This document shows, piece after piece, positions 37,540-46,763 of a stretch of DNA of 64,000 nt. Below the pieces are notes generated by a model that was not told the origin of the DNA, did not search any database, and was given only the letters and a program-made list of their open reading frames with translations. The stretch is from a bacterium. GTDB taxonomy: Bacteria; Planctomycetota; Planctomycetia; Isosphaerales; Isosphaeraceae. Position 1 is the stretch's first letter; the number at the start of each line of letters is the position of its first letter. A program made the position numbers and the translations under genes. The DNA lies in assembly GCA_016125085.1 (NCBI GenBank), contig WGMM01000015.1, positions 32,458 through 96,457 on the forward strand, given 5' to 3'.

Positions 37540-38034
37540 CTAGCGTGACGGCCTCCATGCCGATCGTTCGCTCGTCTGCCCCGCAAGCCGGAGCAGGTCA
37601 TTCGGTACCAGCCTGGCACTCGAATGCGGTCTTCTGAATCCCGTCTGAGTCATCCGTACTCAGCTTCATTGATCGAACGGAGACCGATGGAGCCTGAGCC
37701 GACTTCCCGTGAATGGGATATTCGATGTCGTAAGATTCGAAGCAATCGACAAGGGTGTCATAAACGGAACGATTCGAGAGCTGAATTTCTGCAAGTGAAA
37801 TGGTTGGGAGAAATTTAGAGAATATGGTGGGAACGCCGGTTGCAAGGGTCGTAACGATCAGGAAGTCCTGCCGCGGTAAACCGGCAAGTGAATATTTCCA
37901 TTTCCGAAAAGTATGGTAGAATCGAGCAATTGCGGATGTTGGCACAGGCACATCAGCGGATCGGGTCGTGACGATCGGGGGGACTCCCGTGAACGATTCG
38001 GATCCGGGGATCAAGGACGAAAGGCCGATGTGTG
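37540..38034 (+). other. Intergenic region, about 495 bases
   Basis: It lies between divergent genes. A minus-strand open frame crosses it but has no recognisable domain and runs into the next gene. A weak promoter-like pair (TTTCCA, 16 bases, TAGAAT) near 37895-37922 points to the downstream secreted protein. I see nothing else. Confidence 0.4.
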
Positions 38035-38418
38035 ATGATCGACTCGCGTAAGGGGATTCAGGCACGTGTGCCGTTCTGGGGATGGCTGATTGCCGGTGCG
38101 ACGCTGGGGTGGCTGGGTTCCGGTTGGTCCGGTACCAGTATTCAGGCGCAACCGAATTCGAATGCCGCCAGACAATCACCCGGGCTTCAGTTTCAGATCA
38201 CTGGTACTCCTGGTCAATCGCAATGGCTGACCGTAGTGAATCCTGAAACGCAATCTCTTGCCGTGTATCGATTCGAGCCTGACAATCCGCGTGGTTCCCT
38301 GAAGTTGGAAGCCGTTCGTCAGATTCGCTGGGATTTGATGCTTACCGAGTATCAGAACCAGCCGCCCGAGGTTTCTTCGATCGAGTCGATGACTCGAGGG
38401 TCAAGGTCGAAGCCTTGA
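38035..38418 (+). CDS. Small exported protein of unknown function
   Basis: A 127-residue protein starting at the ATG at 38035 (GGACGAAAGG upstream); a GTG directly before it is less likely. Residues 12-40 form a signal peptide or anchor (FWGWLIAGATLGWLG). The mature part is short and strand-rich with LAVYRFEP and QIRWDLMLTEYQNQPPEV. It has the look of small exported planctomycete proteins with this tail pattern, but I know no function. The HTH/membrane gene follows about 100 bases downstream on the same strand. Confidence 0.6.
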   Translation: MIDSRKGIQARVPFWGWLIAGATLGWLGSGWSGTSIQAQPNSNAARQSPGLQFQITGTPGQSQWLTVVNPETQSLAVYRFEPDNPRGSLKLEAVRQIRWDLMLTEYQNQPPEVSSIESMTRGSRSKP

Positions 38419-38516
38419 TGCAAGGGTGGCGGGGCACCGAACTTCGGGGCCTGGCGGAAGTTGGCGGCGGTTTATCTATCCGTCGAGGTCCCCAGGACCG
38501 TTGCACGAGGTGAGAC

Positions 38517-39965
38517 ATGGCCGAATTCTACAGCATGGAGGAAGCCGCCCGAGTGCTCGGGATCGGTCTGGATGAACTGAAGCTCAAAATTCAGTCAGGA
38601 GAACTTCGTCAAATCGGCGGAGGAGCTTCGCCCCAGTTCCGCAAGACGGACATCGACGAATTCGCACGTCGTCAAGGGCTTGGATCCGACCCGGATCTGA
38701 ATTCCGATCTCAGCCTCGATGATCTCGACTTCTCCGACCTTTTCGTCGCTCCGGGCGATTCGTCCGCGAAGCCGAGCCCGGTCGGGTCCGCCATCGCTCC
38801 GGCCACAGGCATGTCGACCACAAGCCAGGAAATCAATCCGCTGGGAGCCGCATCGGGCGTCACTCCCGGAGCCTCGGATATCCAGGTCGTCAAGGTCGCT
38901 CCGCAAGGTGCTTCGGATTCCGACATCCGGATCGTTCCCGACACCCCGGCCAAAAAAGGCCCGAGCGATTCCGACGTCACGCTGCTTTCAGCCGATTCGG
39001 CCGTTCTGGACATTTCCAACCTGGACATCCCCGGGGCGACTTCCCGTCCTGGCGATACGGCTCTGGGCACTGTCGAAATGGGCTCTTCGGGCGAAATCCC
39101 GTTGCTTGACGAGGACAGTGACTTCGACCTTACGCCCTCCGGCGTAATCGACGCACTTCGGCCGGAATCGGGTAGCGATTTCGAACTTGCTGCACTTGAT
39201 TCGAGTTCGGAATTCGAAGTGGTCGGGACACATTCGGTCTCGGCGACGGATATTCCCGTGAAGCCGTCCGGGTCGGGCGTGAATCTTTCCAAGCCGAACG
39301 ATTCTGGCATCGGTCTGGCAGGGTTCGACGCAGATTCGATCGAACTCGCTCCGATCGATGATGCCGCCCCGGCGAAAGCCGCTGCGGCTCCTCAACCTCA
39401 GGCCGTGCCCAAGCCAGGCGATACAGGCATCGCCGCTGCCGCTGCGACCTCGTTCGACGACACTGACTTCCAGATCGACGATTTCTCCGATTCCGGCGAA
39501 AAGCTGATGGAAGCGACCGGTGACCGCACAGTCGAAATCGGCGAATCTTCATCGGATGTCGAGATTTTCGAATCCGATGACATTTCGATCATCTCGGGCG
39601 AAGAATCCCCGATGTTCGGCGACTCATCCAAGGGTCGTGCCGGTGTAGCCGCGAAGGCAAAGGGCGAAGGGTTGCTTGACGACTCTTCAAGCTGGGACAC
39701 TTCCGGCGAGTCGGAAGAGGCTGCGGAATCCGCTGAGATCAAGCCCAAGACGGCCGCCAAACCCTCACCCGCACTCGTCAGAACCGGCACTCCGACCGAA
39801 TGGGGAACACCCTGGGTCGTCGGGCTGTTCTTCTCGACCGCCATGATGCTCCTGCTGTGCATGGTGACGTTCGACCTGCTGCGGAACCTGTACGAGTTCC
39901 GGGGCAATACCCCGGTGGCTTCAGGTCTGGTCAAGCAAATTGCTGGCCTGATCGGCGGTAAATGA
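38517..39965 (+). CDS. HTH (excisionase-like) protein with long acidic linker and C-terminal membrane helix
   Basis: A 482-residue protein. Residues 3-55 are a MerR/excisionase-type winged HTH (MEEAARVLGIGLDELK, then FRKTDIDEFARR). About 350 residues of low-complexity Asp/Ser/Pro/Ala sequence follow, with recurring DSDI, SDSDV and DSDF units. A membrane segment (about 428-448) and a short tail (FRGNTPVASGLV) end the protein. The architecture suggests a membrane-tethered protein with a cytosolic DNA- or protein-binding head. A similar design recurs in planctomycetes but has no known role. A good intrinsic terminator follows. Confidence 0.7.
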   Translation: MAEFYSMEEAARVLGIGLDELKLKIQSGELRQIGGGASPQFRKTDIDEFARRQGLGSDPDLNSDLSLDDLDFSDLFVAPGDSSAKPSPVGSAIAPATGMSTTSQEINPLGAASGVTPGASDIQVVKVAPQGASDSDIRIVPDTPAKKGPSDSDVTLLSADSAVLDISNLDIPGATSRPGDTALGTVEMGSSGEIPLLDEDSDFDLTPSGVIDALRPESGSDFELAALDSSSEFEVVGTHSVSATDIPVKPSGSGVNLSKPNDSGIGLAGFDADSIELAPIDDAAPAKAAAAPQPQAVPKPGDTGIAAAAATSFDDTDFQIDDFSDSGEKLMEATGDRTVEIGESSSDVEIFESDDISIISGEESPMFGDSSKGRAGVAAKAKGEGLLDDSSSWDTSGESEEAAESAEIKPKTAAKPSPALVRTGTPTEWGTPWVVGLFFSTAMMLLLCMVTFDLLRNLYEFRGNTPVASGLVKQIAGLIGGK

Positions 39966-39981
39966 CCTGATCGGATTGAGG

Positions 39982-40014
39982 CGGCGGGTCTGAATCGTTT
40001 CCGACCCGCCGTTT
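39982..40014 (+). terminator. Intrinsic terminator
   Basis: A 9-bp perfect GC-rich stem (CGGCGGGTC / GACCCGCCG) with a 12-base loop is followed by TTT, 17 bases after the stop of the HTH/membrane gene. Confidence 0.6.
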
Positions 40015-40056
40015 ACGGTTTCGAATTCAGGTTCCGGATCGAAAGGAGTCGATCCC

Positions 40057-40923
40057 ATGACGGTGCGAGATCGCTTACATCGGGCAACCATTTCTGGCGT
40101 ATTGGCCTTCGGGCTATGTTCGTCCACAGGTTGCTCGTCCTGGCCATGGAAGTCGGGCGGACGTGATGCCGAGCGGCTGACTCGAGTGATTCATGCCGAA
40201 AACGCCAGGCTCAAGGACGTCGTCGTCCAGCTTCGATCCAGTAATGAAGATATGGCTCAGCGTTCGCTGGACGACGCCAGCCGAATCGCTCGTCTTGAGG
40301 AAGAGAACGAGCAGTTCCGTATGAGCATCGCCGCTTATCAGACGGAACGCGAACGCATGGCGCGATCTTTTCAGTCTCTTCAGGAGCAGGTACGTCTTGC
40401 CCTCGGAGACCGATCGGATATTTTGACGACATCGTTCGTCGGAGATCCTGATTCCAAACCTGCATCGTTCGCTCCGACAGTCCACGATTCTGCTCCACCG
40501 GAAGGCAGGGTCAGCGGATCCGGGAATGAACTCGAAATTGCGATCGATGAATGGTTTGCGCCGAATACGGCGATTTTGAAAGATGGCGTCGAATCACGCC
40601 TGGCGCGACTTGGCCGGTGGTTGTCGGCACGCTTGCCGGCGGAGGGTGTCGTACGGTTCGTAGTCGTAAACGCCACGATCGCTGAGCAACGCCGACCCGG
40701 TTCGGCCGACTCGGTTTCGGGTCAGGATCGGACCGAATTGCGGGAGAACGGAATCGCATTGGAGACCGTACGTGCACGGCGATTGTGGGACGCGATTCAG
40801 GCTCACCTGCCGGTCGATTCGAGTGCGAAAATCCGCTTCGACGAGAACTCGAATCTGCCCCAAACCACATCCCCGGCAAGCGTTCCGTCGCAATTGACTG
40901 TGCCTTTAGCGGTGAAATCTTAA
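40057..40923 (+). CDS. Lipoprotein with coiled coil and OmpA-like C-terminal domain
   Basis: A 288-residue protein with a signal peptide and a lipobox-like STGC (Cys26). Residues 40-115 form a long coiled coil (NARLKDVVVQL, RLEEENEQF). After a linker, the C-terminal part has a pattern like OmpA/MotB domains (FAPNTAILKDGVESRLARLGRWL, later ETVRARRLWDAIQAHL), which bind peptidoglycan; the match is moderate. GAAAGGAG precedes the ATG. Likely an envelope protein spanning from membrane to wall. It follows the HTH/membrane gene but is separated from it by a terminator. Confidence 0.62.
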   Translation: MTVRDRLHRATISGVLAFGLCSSTGCSSWPWKSGGRDAERLTRVIHAENARLKDVVVQLRSSNEDMAQRSLDDASRIARLEEENEQFRMSIAAYQTERERMARSFQSLQEQVRLALGDRSDILTTSFVGDPDSKPASFAPTVHDSAPPEGRVSGSGNELEIAIDEWFAPNTAILKDGVESRLARLGRWLSARLPAEGVVRFVVVNATIAEQRRPGSADSVSGQDRTELRENGIALETVRARRLWDAIQAHLPVDSSAKIRFDENSNLPQTTSPASVPSQLTVPLAVKS

Positions 40924-40976
40924 TGTGTTATGAATTTGAGGGTTAGGAAAAGTTTTCCGCATTTCTGAAGCTGTTC

Positions 40977-41006
40977 TTGACACGGTATGCGATTCGATAA
41001 GATAAT
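40977..41006 (+). promoter_or_regulatory. Sigma-70-like promoter for the DUF1326 gene
   Basis: TTGACA and GATAAT are separated by 18 bases, ending 44 bases before the ATG at 41051. It is one of the best promoter matches in the window. Confidence 0.6.
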
Positions 41007-41050
41007 CGAAAGCATCAACTCGTAAGGGCTATGTCGGGAGGCTTGGAATC

Positions 41051-41755
41051 ATGCGCTACGTCAGTCGATTGACCGGTGTTCTGGCACTCGGAATTTTGGC
41101 GGTTTCGGCACATGCCGGGCAAATTGAGGGTGAATATGTCGAAGCCCGAACGGCGGACGTTTTCACCGGTCCATGCTTCTCCAATGCCGAGGTTTTCATC
41201 TACGGCAAGCAGGCGGTCGCTGCATGGAAAGTGAATCGCGGATCTTTCCGCGGTGTTGACATTTCCGGCCTTTCCGTGGCCGCAGCGATCCGCTCCGAAG
41301 CGACCTTCTCTGAAGACAAGCCGGGTGACGCCAGGGGTGTCATCATCGTAGACGAAGCGGCTGACAGCCGTCAGCGTGAAGCCCTGGTCGCATTCGCTCG
41401 CGAAATGGCTGGCGCCAGGCTCGACAATATTGTCGCAGTGCGGACTGCCCCCATAGGATTGACGGTTGAATCGCCTTCCATGACCGTCAATATGACCGAA
41501 CACAAGCACCACGGTATGCCTCACGCGCCTCGGGCATCGTTCTGGGCTCCTGGGCTTGCCCAGATCGTGACTCGCCCGCTGGACGATACCGACCACCTTT
41601 GCGGAAATGAAGTCGTCGCTTATGCGCCGCTCTCGAAAGGTGTGGAAGTACTCCCCGCGTATACGCTTGGGCACAAATATTCTGGCAGCGAACTTGGCGG
41701 AACCTGGAACGATCGTAACGCCCGTTCCGCCTTCGTCGGCCATTTCTCGTATTGA
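41051..41755 (+). CDS. Exported DUF1326-family protein
   Basis: A 234-residue protein with a signal peptide ending near AHA (residue 22). The DUF1326 hallmark EGEYVEARTADVFTGPCF follows at 26-43, and the strand GVDISGLSVAA comes later. A conserved Cys and the terminal DRNARSAFVGHFSY tail are typical. The family has no known activity; many members are cytosolic, so the signal peptide is worth noting. It has its own promoter, a GGGAGG ribosome binding site and a downstream hairpin, hence probably a single-gene unit. Confidence 0.78.
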   Translation: MRYVSRLTGVLALGILAVSAHAGQIEGEYVEARTADVFTGPCFSNAEVFIYGKQAVAAWKVNRGSFRGVDISGLSVAAAIRSEATFSEDKPGDARGVIIVDEAADSRQREALVAFAREMAGARLDNIVAVRTAPIGLTVESPSMTVNMTEHKHHGMPHAPRASFWAPGLAQIVTRPLDDTDHLCGNEVVAYAPLSKGVEVLPAYTLGHKYSGSELGGTWNDRNARSAFVGHFSY

Positions 41756-41771
41756 TCCGTACGACTTGCCT

Positions 41772-41814
41772 GGGATCCGTCGGGTTCGTGACTTGTCACG
41801 GATCCGACGGTCCC
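41772..41814 (+). terminator. Terminator-like hairpin after the DUF1326 gene
   Basis: GGGATCCGTCGG pairs with CCGACGGTCCC, with one bulged base, around a loop of about 20 bases. A TCGCTTTT run follows. It lies 17 bases behind the stop. Confidence 0.5.
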
Positions 41815-41921
41815 TCGCTTTTCACGCGGATTCCGAATCGCTCGACTTCATCGAACGATTCCTGTTCGTGATCGACCTGCCCGCTCACCCGCCCTTGTTC
41901 CTCTTCAGAACTCGACATCCT

Positions 41922-42596
41922 ATGCGATTCTCACTGACCTCGTCGGCTTTGATAGCCTTTGCAGCTTTGGCATTGCCTGCATACGCGGAACACAAGACGG
42001 AGCGAATGTCGTCCCCCGCGCCTGAGGATTTCGCCGCGGAAGTCCGATCGCAACTCGCGAACGATGGCTGGATCCTGTCCGAAAACGACAAACCCGTTTT
42101 GAAAATCTGGCTCCGTAAGGCGATTCCCGGTCAATCCAAACCTGCAGGCCCGAAAGGCAACGTTCTTTTCCCTTTCCTGGCTGAAGGAGAGCTGCTGGGC
42201 GCCGTCGAAGTTCTTGCCGAGATCGGCGATTACCGCGATCAGCCGATCGCGCCTGGGTTTTACACTTTTCGGTACGGACTTCAGCCAGTCAATGGCGATC
42301 ATCTTGGCACAAGTCCCTTCCGTGACTACGGTTGCCTTGTGCCTTCGAAGATTGACCTGAAGCCAGGAGCACTTACGAAAAAGGCGCTCGAAAAGCAGAG
42401 CGCGGAAGCCGCTGGCACGAGCCATCCGGCCATCATGATGTTTCTCGCCGTCGAGGGGGAAGCCGAGTCGGGTACGGTTGTCCGTGATGATGCGAATGAT
42501 CGCACATCCATCGTGATCCCCCTGAATATCGAAGCGGAAGGTGCTTCCGCACCATTCCGGATACAGTGGATCGTCGCTGGCCGGGCTGCTGCCTGA
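41922..42596 (+). CDS. Exported hypothetical protein
   Basis: A 224-residue protein; the start at 41922 is chosen because it opens a clean signal peptide (MRFSLTSSALIAFAALALPAYA), and the same frame upstream is non-coding. The mature part includes GWILSENDKPVLKIWLRKAIP, FPFLAEGELLGAVEVL and PGFYTFRYGLQP, a strand-rich pattern. No domain family is assigned. A long inverted repeat follows it. Confidence 0.62.
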   Translation: MRFSLTSSALIAFAALALPAYAEHKTERMSSPAPEDFAAEVRSQLANDGWILSENDKPVLKIWLRKAIPGQSKPAGPKGNVLFPFLAEGELLGAVEVLAEIGDYRDQPIAPGFYTFRYGLQPVNGDHLGTSPFRDYGCLVPSKIDLKPGALTKKALEKQSAEAAGTSHPAIMMFLAVEGEAESGTVVRDDANDRTSIVIPLNIEAEGASAPFRIQWIVAGRAAA

Positions 42597-42640
42597 CCTT
42601 CTGTGAATTGCGATCCGGATATTGCCGCTTCGAAGCCGAT

Positions 42641-42673
42641 GACCTCTGGAATTCTTGCTGCCTTCCAGAGGTC
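42641..42673 (+). terminator. Perfect 11-bp hairpin, likely transcription end
   Basis: GACCTCTGGAA pairs exactly with TTCCAGAGGTC around an 11-base loop. The T-run behind it is poor (GTGTTG), so it may act as a stabilising hairpin or a weak terminator of the preceding gene. Confidence 0.45.
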
Positions 42674-42840
42674 GTGTTGAACCGCATAGCGATTTTGGCG
42701 TCCGGGAATTTCCTGATTCGCCTTTCTGGATTCCGGGATTCGGCTAAACTATCGGTAGCCTTGGCCGGTCGATCGAGTTTGTGTCCTGATCTCTCCGGCA
42801 TTTCGGAATCCGATGGCATGGAAGTGGGCATGGTTGCCTG

Positions 42841-45192
42841 ATGTGGAATCGACAAGGCCTGTCACGTTATGGACTTTCGCTGACATTGGCCTTTGCCGTG
42901 GTTTATGTGACGCTTGCCGTATTCGGCTATGATCCAGCTGATCCGCCAACCCGGTCCGTCGCGCCAGCGAACGTCACTCCCACGAATCCCTGTGGGCCGA
43001 TCGGTGCTTCATTGGCTCATCACTTTCTGGAAACGCTCGGCTGGAGCATCGTCGTACCGCTTGCAGGAACGGCCTCCGCAACTTTATTGCTTCTCAGGCA
43101 AAGAGCACTTTCAGGCTGGGCATGGGGTTCTGCAGGGTTGCCCCCTCTCACACTTGCGGCCGCGGCTGGTCTGGCACGCTGGTTCCCTGAGCTGGAGCCG
43201 TCGACCCCCGTGGGACCTGGCGGCTACGTCGGCACTGCTGCGAACCTTTTTCTCGAAGATCATTTCGGGAAATTCGGCGCGACCCTTTCGATCGTCGCCT
43301 GTGCACTGCTCGGCCTGAATCTGGCCTGGGAATTTCTCGTCCTATGGCCTGTCGCCGAGATCAATTCACTTTTGCGCTGGCCTTCTTTCTGGGCAACCCT
43401 CGCGTCGCGTCTGAAACCGAAATTCCCTATCGGTCGAACAGCTGCGCCCGTTCAGGGCCGTGCGACCGCAGCTGTTCCGATTCACCGTGCAGCGACATCT
43501 ACAAGCCCAAACGCCAATCCACGACCAGCGATTTCGCCCCCTGCTCCCAATTTTTCCACTGCCTCACGAGTCAGGTCCAATCAGCCCGCCCTCAGTGCTC
43601 CGGCACTCCCTGCCGGCATGCCGGTGGGAAATCTGCCGGTCCCCGGGGCAAGAAATTCGGGGCCCCCTGTCCCGTCGCCCGCGAAAAATACCAATTATCT
43701 GCTCCCTCCGTTCTCGATCCTCGATCCCCCTGCCGCCGCGGTCCAGGAAAACGAAGATCGTCTGCAGGAACGGGCTCAGGTGATCGAACAAACGATCGCC
43801 GAATTCGGTCATCAGGTGCGTGTCGTTCAAATCGATACCGGGCCGGTGATCACTCAATTCGAGATCGAGCTGGAGGCCGGCCTGCGCGTCAGCCGGATCG
43901 TCGGCCTGGCGGATGACCTTGCTCGCGCTCTCGCCGTTCAGAACGTGCGGATAGTCGCCCCGATTCCTGGCAAGAGTACCGTCGGCATCGAAGTTCCGAA
44001 CGACCGTCGTGGTGTCGTAAAAATCAATGAAATTATCGAGCGGATCGGCGACCGGATCGACCGCATGCGGATTCCGCTTTTCCTCGGCAAGGACGTCAAA
44101 GGCAACGCCCTGGCCTATGACCTCGCCGACATGCCGCACCTCCTCATTGCCGGACGAACCGGTACGGGTAAATCGGTGTGTCTCAATGCGATGATCATTT
44201 CGATCCTCATGACCAAACGGCCTGAGGAGGTAAAGCTTTTGCTGATCGATCCGAAAATGGTCGAACTCTCCCAATTTAAACAGATTCCTCACCTTATGCA
44301 CCCTGTGGTGACGGATATGAAGAAGGCCGAAAGCCTGCTGGCCTGGGCCTGCGAAAAGATGGATGAACGATACGCATTTCTTGCCCGGGTCGGAGTGCGT
44401 AACATTCAGACATACAATATGTTGGGTGCGGAAGAAATCTATGCCCGGCTGCGGCCCGAAGATCCGGAAGAACAAGCCAAAATTCCGACATTCATGCCCT
44501 ATATCGTGATCATCGCCGACGAGATGGCGGACTTGATGATGACGGCGCCGAAGGAAGTGGAAAGCCACATTGTGCGGCTGGCGCAAAAGGCCCGGGCTGT
44601 CGGCATGCACCTGATCCTCGCGACTCAGAAACCGACGGTCGATGTGATCACGGGCCTGATCAAGGGCAACCTGCCGGCCCGGATCGCGTTTCAGGTGACG
44701 AGCCGGGGCGACAGCCGCGTGATTCTCGACGAAATGGGGGCGGACCGCCTCCTGGGTACGGGTGACATGCTGTTCCTGGTGCCAGGCACCAGCCACTTGA
44801 TCCGCAGTCAGGGGACGTACGTCTCCGATGCGGAAGTCACGAACGTGTGTGACTTTCTGTCTCAATACCCGCAGGAATTCTCAAAGGAACTCGTGCAGCT
44901 TCAAATGAAAGGCGGCGCGGGCGGCAAATCGGGCGAAGCGCTCAAGCAGCGAGACGAAGTCTACGAAGCCGCCATCGAGGTCGTCATTCGTGAGCAGCGC
45001 GGCAGCACTTCATTGCTGCAGCGTGCGCTGGGGATCGGTTACGGCCGGGCGGCCCGGTTGATCGACTACATGTACGAAGACGGCATCGTCGGCGAATACA
45101 AAAGCGGCTCGGCGCGGGAAGTGCTTTACAGTTGGGACGAATGGGAAGCTTTGAAGTCCGGAGGCGGCGATGACGGACCGACGGAAATTTGA
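42841..45192 (+). CDS. ftsK: DNA translocase FtsK/SpoIIIE
   Basis: A 783-residue septal DNA pump that moves chromosome ends during division. The N-terminal membrane part (about 1-190) has about four helices. A Pro/Ala-rich linker (about 195-300) follows, then the alpha/beta motor with Walker A GRTGTGKS (438-445) and Walker B IIADEMADL, and the C-terminal gamma winged helix (about 714-770, RGSTSLLQRALGIGYGRAARLIDYM) that reads KOPS sequences. The linker is short compared with E. coli FtsK. The last 23 bases overlap a separate small gene resembling the gamma domain. Confidence 0.92.
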   Translation: MWNRQGLSRYGLSLTLAFAVVYVTLAVFGYDPADPPTRSVAPANVTPTNPCGPIGASLAHHFLETLGWSIVVPLAGTASATLLLLRQRALSGWAWGSAGLPPLTLAAAAGLARWFPELEPSTPVGPGGYVGTAANLFLEDHFGKFGATLSIVACALLGLNLAWEFLVLWPVAEINSLLRWPSFWATLASRLKPKFPIGRTAAPVQGRATAAVPIHRAATSTSPNANPRPAISPPAPNFSTASRVRSNQPALSAPALPAGMPVGNLPVPGARNSGPPVPSPAKNTNYLLPPFSILDPPAAAVQENEDRLQERAQVIEQTIAEFGHQVRVVQIDTGPVITQFEIELEAGLRVSRIVGLADDLARALAVQNVRIVAPIPGKSTVGIEVPNDRRGVVKINEIIERIGDRIDRMRIPLFLGKDVKGNALAYDLADMPHLLIAGRTGTGKSVCLNAMIISILMTKRPEEVKLLLIDPKMVELSQFKQIPHLMHPVVTDMKKAESLLAWACEKMDERYAFLARVGVRNIQTYNMLGAEEIYARLRPEDPEEQAKIPTFMPYIVIIADEMADLMMTAPKEVESHIVRLAQKARAVGMHLILATQKPTVDVITGLIKGNLPARIAFQVTSRGDSRVILDEMGADRLLGTGDMLFLVPGTSHLIRSQGTYVSDAEVTNVCDFLSQYPQEFSKELVQLQMKGGAGGKSGEALKQRDEVYEAAIEVVIREQRGSTSLLQRALGIGYGRAARLIDYMYEDGIVGEYKSGSAREVLYSWDEWEALKSGGGDDGPTEI

Positions 45193-45403
45193 AAGTGCCT
45201 TGTTCGAACCCGTCGTACGTGCGACGATCGAAACCGGTGAGACGACGACGTCGTTCGTCCAGCGCCGCTTCGGCCTCGAGTACGGATCGGCTTCACGTAT
45301 CGTTGACCGGATGTGCGCCGAAGGTGTCGTCAGCGACGAACTTCCCGACCGGTCGCGTGTCGTGCTGCTGACGCTCGAAGACTGGCACCGACGAAACGCT
45401 TGA
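45170..45403 (+). CDS. Free-standing FtsK-gamma-like winged-helix protein
   Basis: A 77-residue protein whose whole length resembles the FtsK gamma domain: TTSFVQRRFGLEYGSASRIVDRMCAEGVV aligns by eye with the STSLLQRALGIGYGRAARLIDYMYEDGIV part of the preceding ftsK. The ATG at 45170 lies inside the ftsK end and has a GGAGG five bases before it, which supports real translation. The gamma domain in FtsK binds KOPS DNA and XerD. A separate copy could compete for, or adjust, those contacts. I know of no described stand-alone version, so the role is inference. Confidence 0.7.
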   Translation: MTDRRKFESALFEPVVRATIETGETTTSFVQRRFGLEYGSASRIVDRMCAEGVVSDELPDRSRVVLLTLEDWHRRNA

Positions 45404-45410
45404 GGCACCC

Positions 45411-46316
45411 ATGACGCTTCGCCCGCTCGCCGCCTGGCTTTGTCTTCTGGGAATTCAGGCGGCGGTGGCCGCCCAGTCGCCCCAGAATCCGTCACCCATG
45501 GTCGAGCATGTCCGGGAGCATCCGCGGCTCGAAAAATCGGAACCGTCAGGAAAGCGGGAAAATCTTACGCTGGGCAAGCTATTCGTGCCAGTTGCGGTCG
45601 AGCGATCGCCAGTGAGCGAACCGGTCCCGCTGGTCATAAACTTTCATTGCGGCGACTGGATCCCCGAACTGGCCTGTTCCGGGCTGGCCAGTCCCCTTCC
45701 CTGCGTCACGATCGGTCTCGGGGCCGGTTCCGAACGCTATGCCCGGCCGTTTCGCGAAGATCCGGGCCTGTTCGCGAAACTGCGAGACGAAGCCGCGAAA
45801 GAGATCGGCCGGCCAGTTTCGAAGCTCATACTGGTCGGCTGGTCAGCCGGCTATGGGGCGATTCGCGAAGCCTTGAAAAACGAAGCGCTGATCGGCGACA
45901 TTCAGGCCGTGATCCTGCTTGATGGCCTGCATACCGGCTATGTCGGCGGCAAGCCGGGGCCGAAGGAATCAAGTCTGGAAACGGAACCGATGCAGCCGTT
46001 TCTGTCATTCGCCAGGCGTGCCGTCGCTGGTCAGTGCAAGTTCGTTTATCTGCACTCCGAGATTTTCCCCGGGACATTCGCCAGTACGACCGAAACGGCC
46101 GACTGGCTGATTCGCGAGCTTGGCCTGAAGCGAGTGCCGGTTCTGAAATGGGGGCCGATGAAAACGCAGATGCTGGGCGAAACCGAGGCCGGCGGGCTCA
46201 AGATTCAGGCCTTCGCCGGCAATTCGGCCCCGGATCATGTCGATCTGCTGCATGCCTTGCCGGAAGTTCTGCACGAAACGATTCAATCGCGGGAATCCGG
46301 AGTCGAAGTCAAATAG
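45411..46316 (+). CDS. Secreted alpha/beta-hydrolase-fold protein
   Basis: A 301-residue protein with a signal peptide (cleavage near AVAAQS). It has a nucleophile elbow GWSAGYG (S145 as nucleophile), D171 in LLDGLH and a His in SAPDHVDLL, forming a plausible triad, so esterase or amidase activity is likely. The substrate is unknown. It starts eight bases after the small FtsK-gamma-like gene, so it may share its transcript, though the functions look unrelated. Confidence 0.68.
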   Translation: MTLRPLAAWLCLLGIQAAVAAQSPQNPSPMVEHVREHPRLEKSEPSGKRENLTLGKLFVPVAVERSPVSEPVPLVINFHCGDWIPELACSGLASPLPCVTIGLGAGSERYARPFREDPGLFAKLRDEAAKEIGRPVSKLILVGWSAGYGAIREALKNEALIGDIQAVILLDGLHTGYVGGKPGPKESSLETEPMQPFLSFARRAVAGQCKFVYLHSEIFPGTFASTTETADWLIRELGLKRVPVLKWGPMKTQMLGETEAGGLKIQAFAGNSAPDHVDLLHALPEVLHETIQSRESGVEVK

Positions 46317-46763
46317 ATACGGTACTTTTTGTTGGTTTAGGCGAAACGCCGGATAAGAACGGATTCGAATCGGCATTGACGATCGCGCAGATTGTGTCGG
46401 TCCTTGCTTCCGTACGTTCTGGAGAAGCGTCTTACCCGGGCGACTCGTCGCGAGGGTGGGTTATGTTTCATGTAACAAGTCGAAGCCGCTGCGGAAGAAG
46501 CTGAGGCCGGAACCTACAGTTCGATCCCGAAGCTCGATTAGCACGTTGGCGAAGCCGCATGACTTGATTCTCGCAGGGTCGGAGCCCGCGTTCTCTCGAA
46601 ACGCACGTCGCCGGGGTTCGTCAGGGAATGGACGAACCGCCGCCATGAAGCGACGCCGATTCCAGGATACGCCAGGCTTATGGGCACTCGATCACGCTGC
46701 GTTCGATTCCGGCCATGGTGCGGCGAAGCCGGTCTGGAATGTCGTGTCGCACTTACGGGCTTG
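46317..46763 (+). other. Intergenic region, about 450 bases
   Basis: No convincing gene, RNA, promoter or repeat was found. Short open frames here have Arg/Ser-rich, protein-unlike translations. The true start of the following hydrolase may lie within this stretch. Confidence 0.4.

Noticed and set aside
37598..38179. A minus-strand open frame of 193 codons in the gap before the small exported protein
   Set aside because: It extends into the next gene on the other strand, lacks a ribosome binding site and shows no domain. Coding potential is doubtful.
43564..44865. A minus-strand open frame of 433 codons opposite ftsK
   Set aside because: Shadow of ftsK; composition is His/Arg/Asp-rich and lies fully inside the motor-domain coding sequence.
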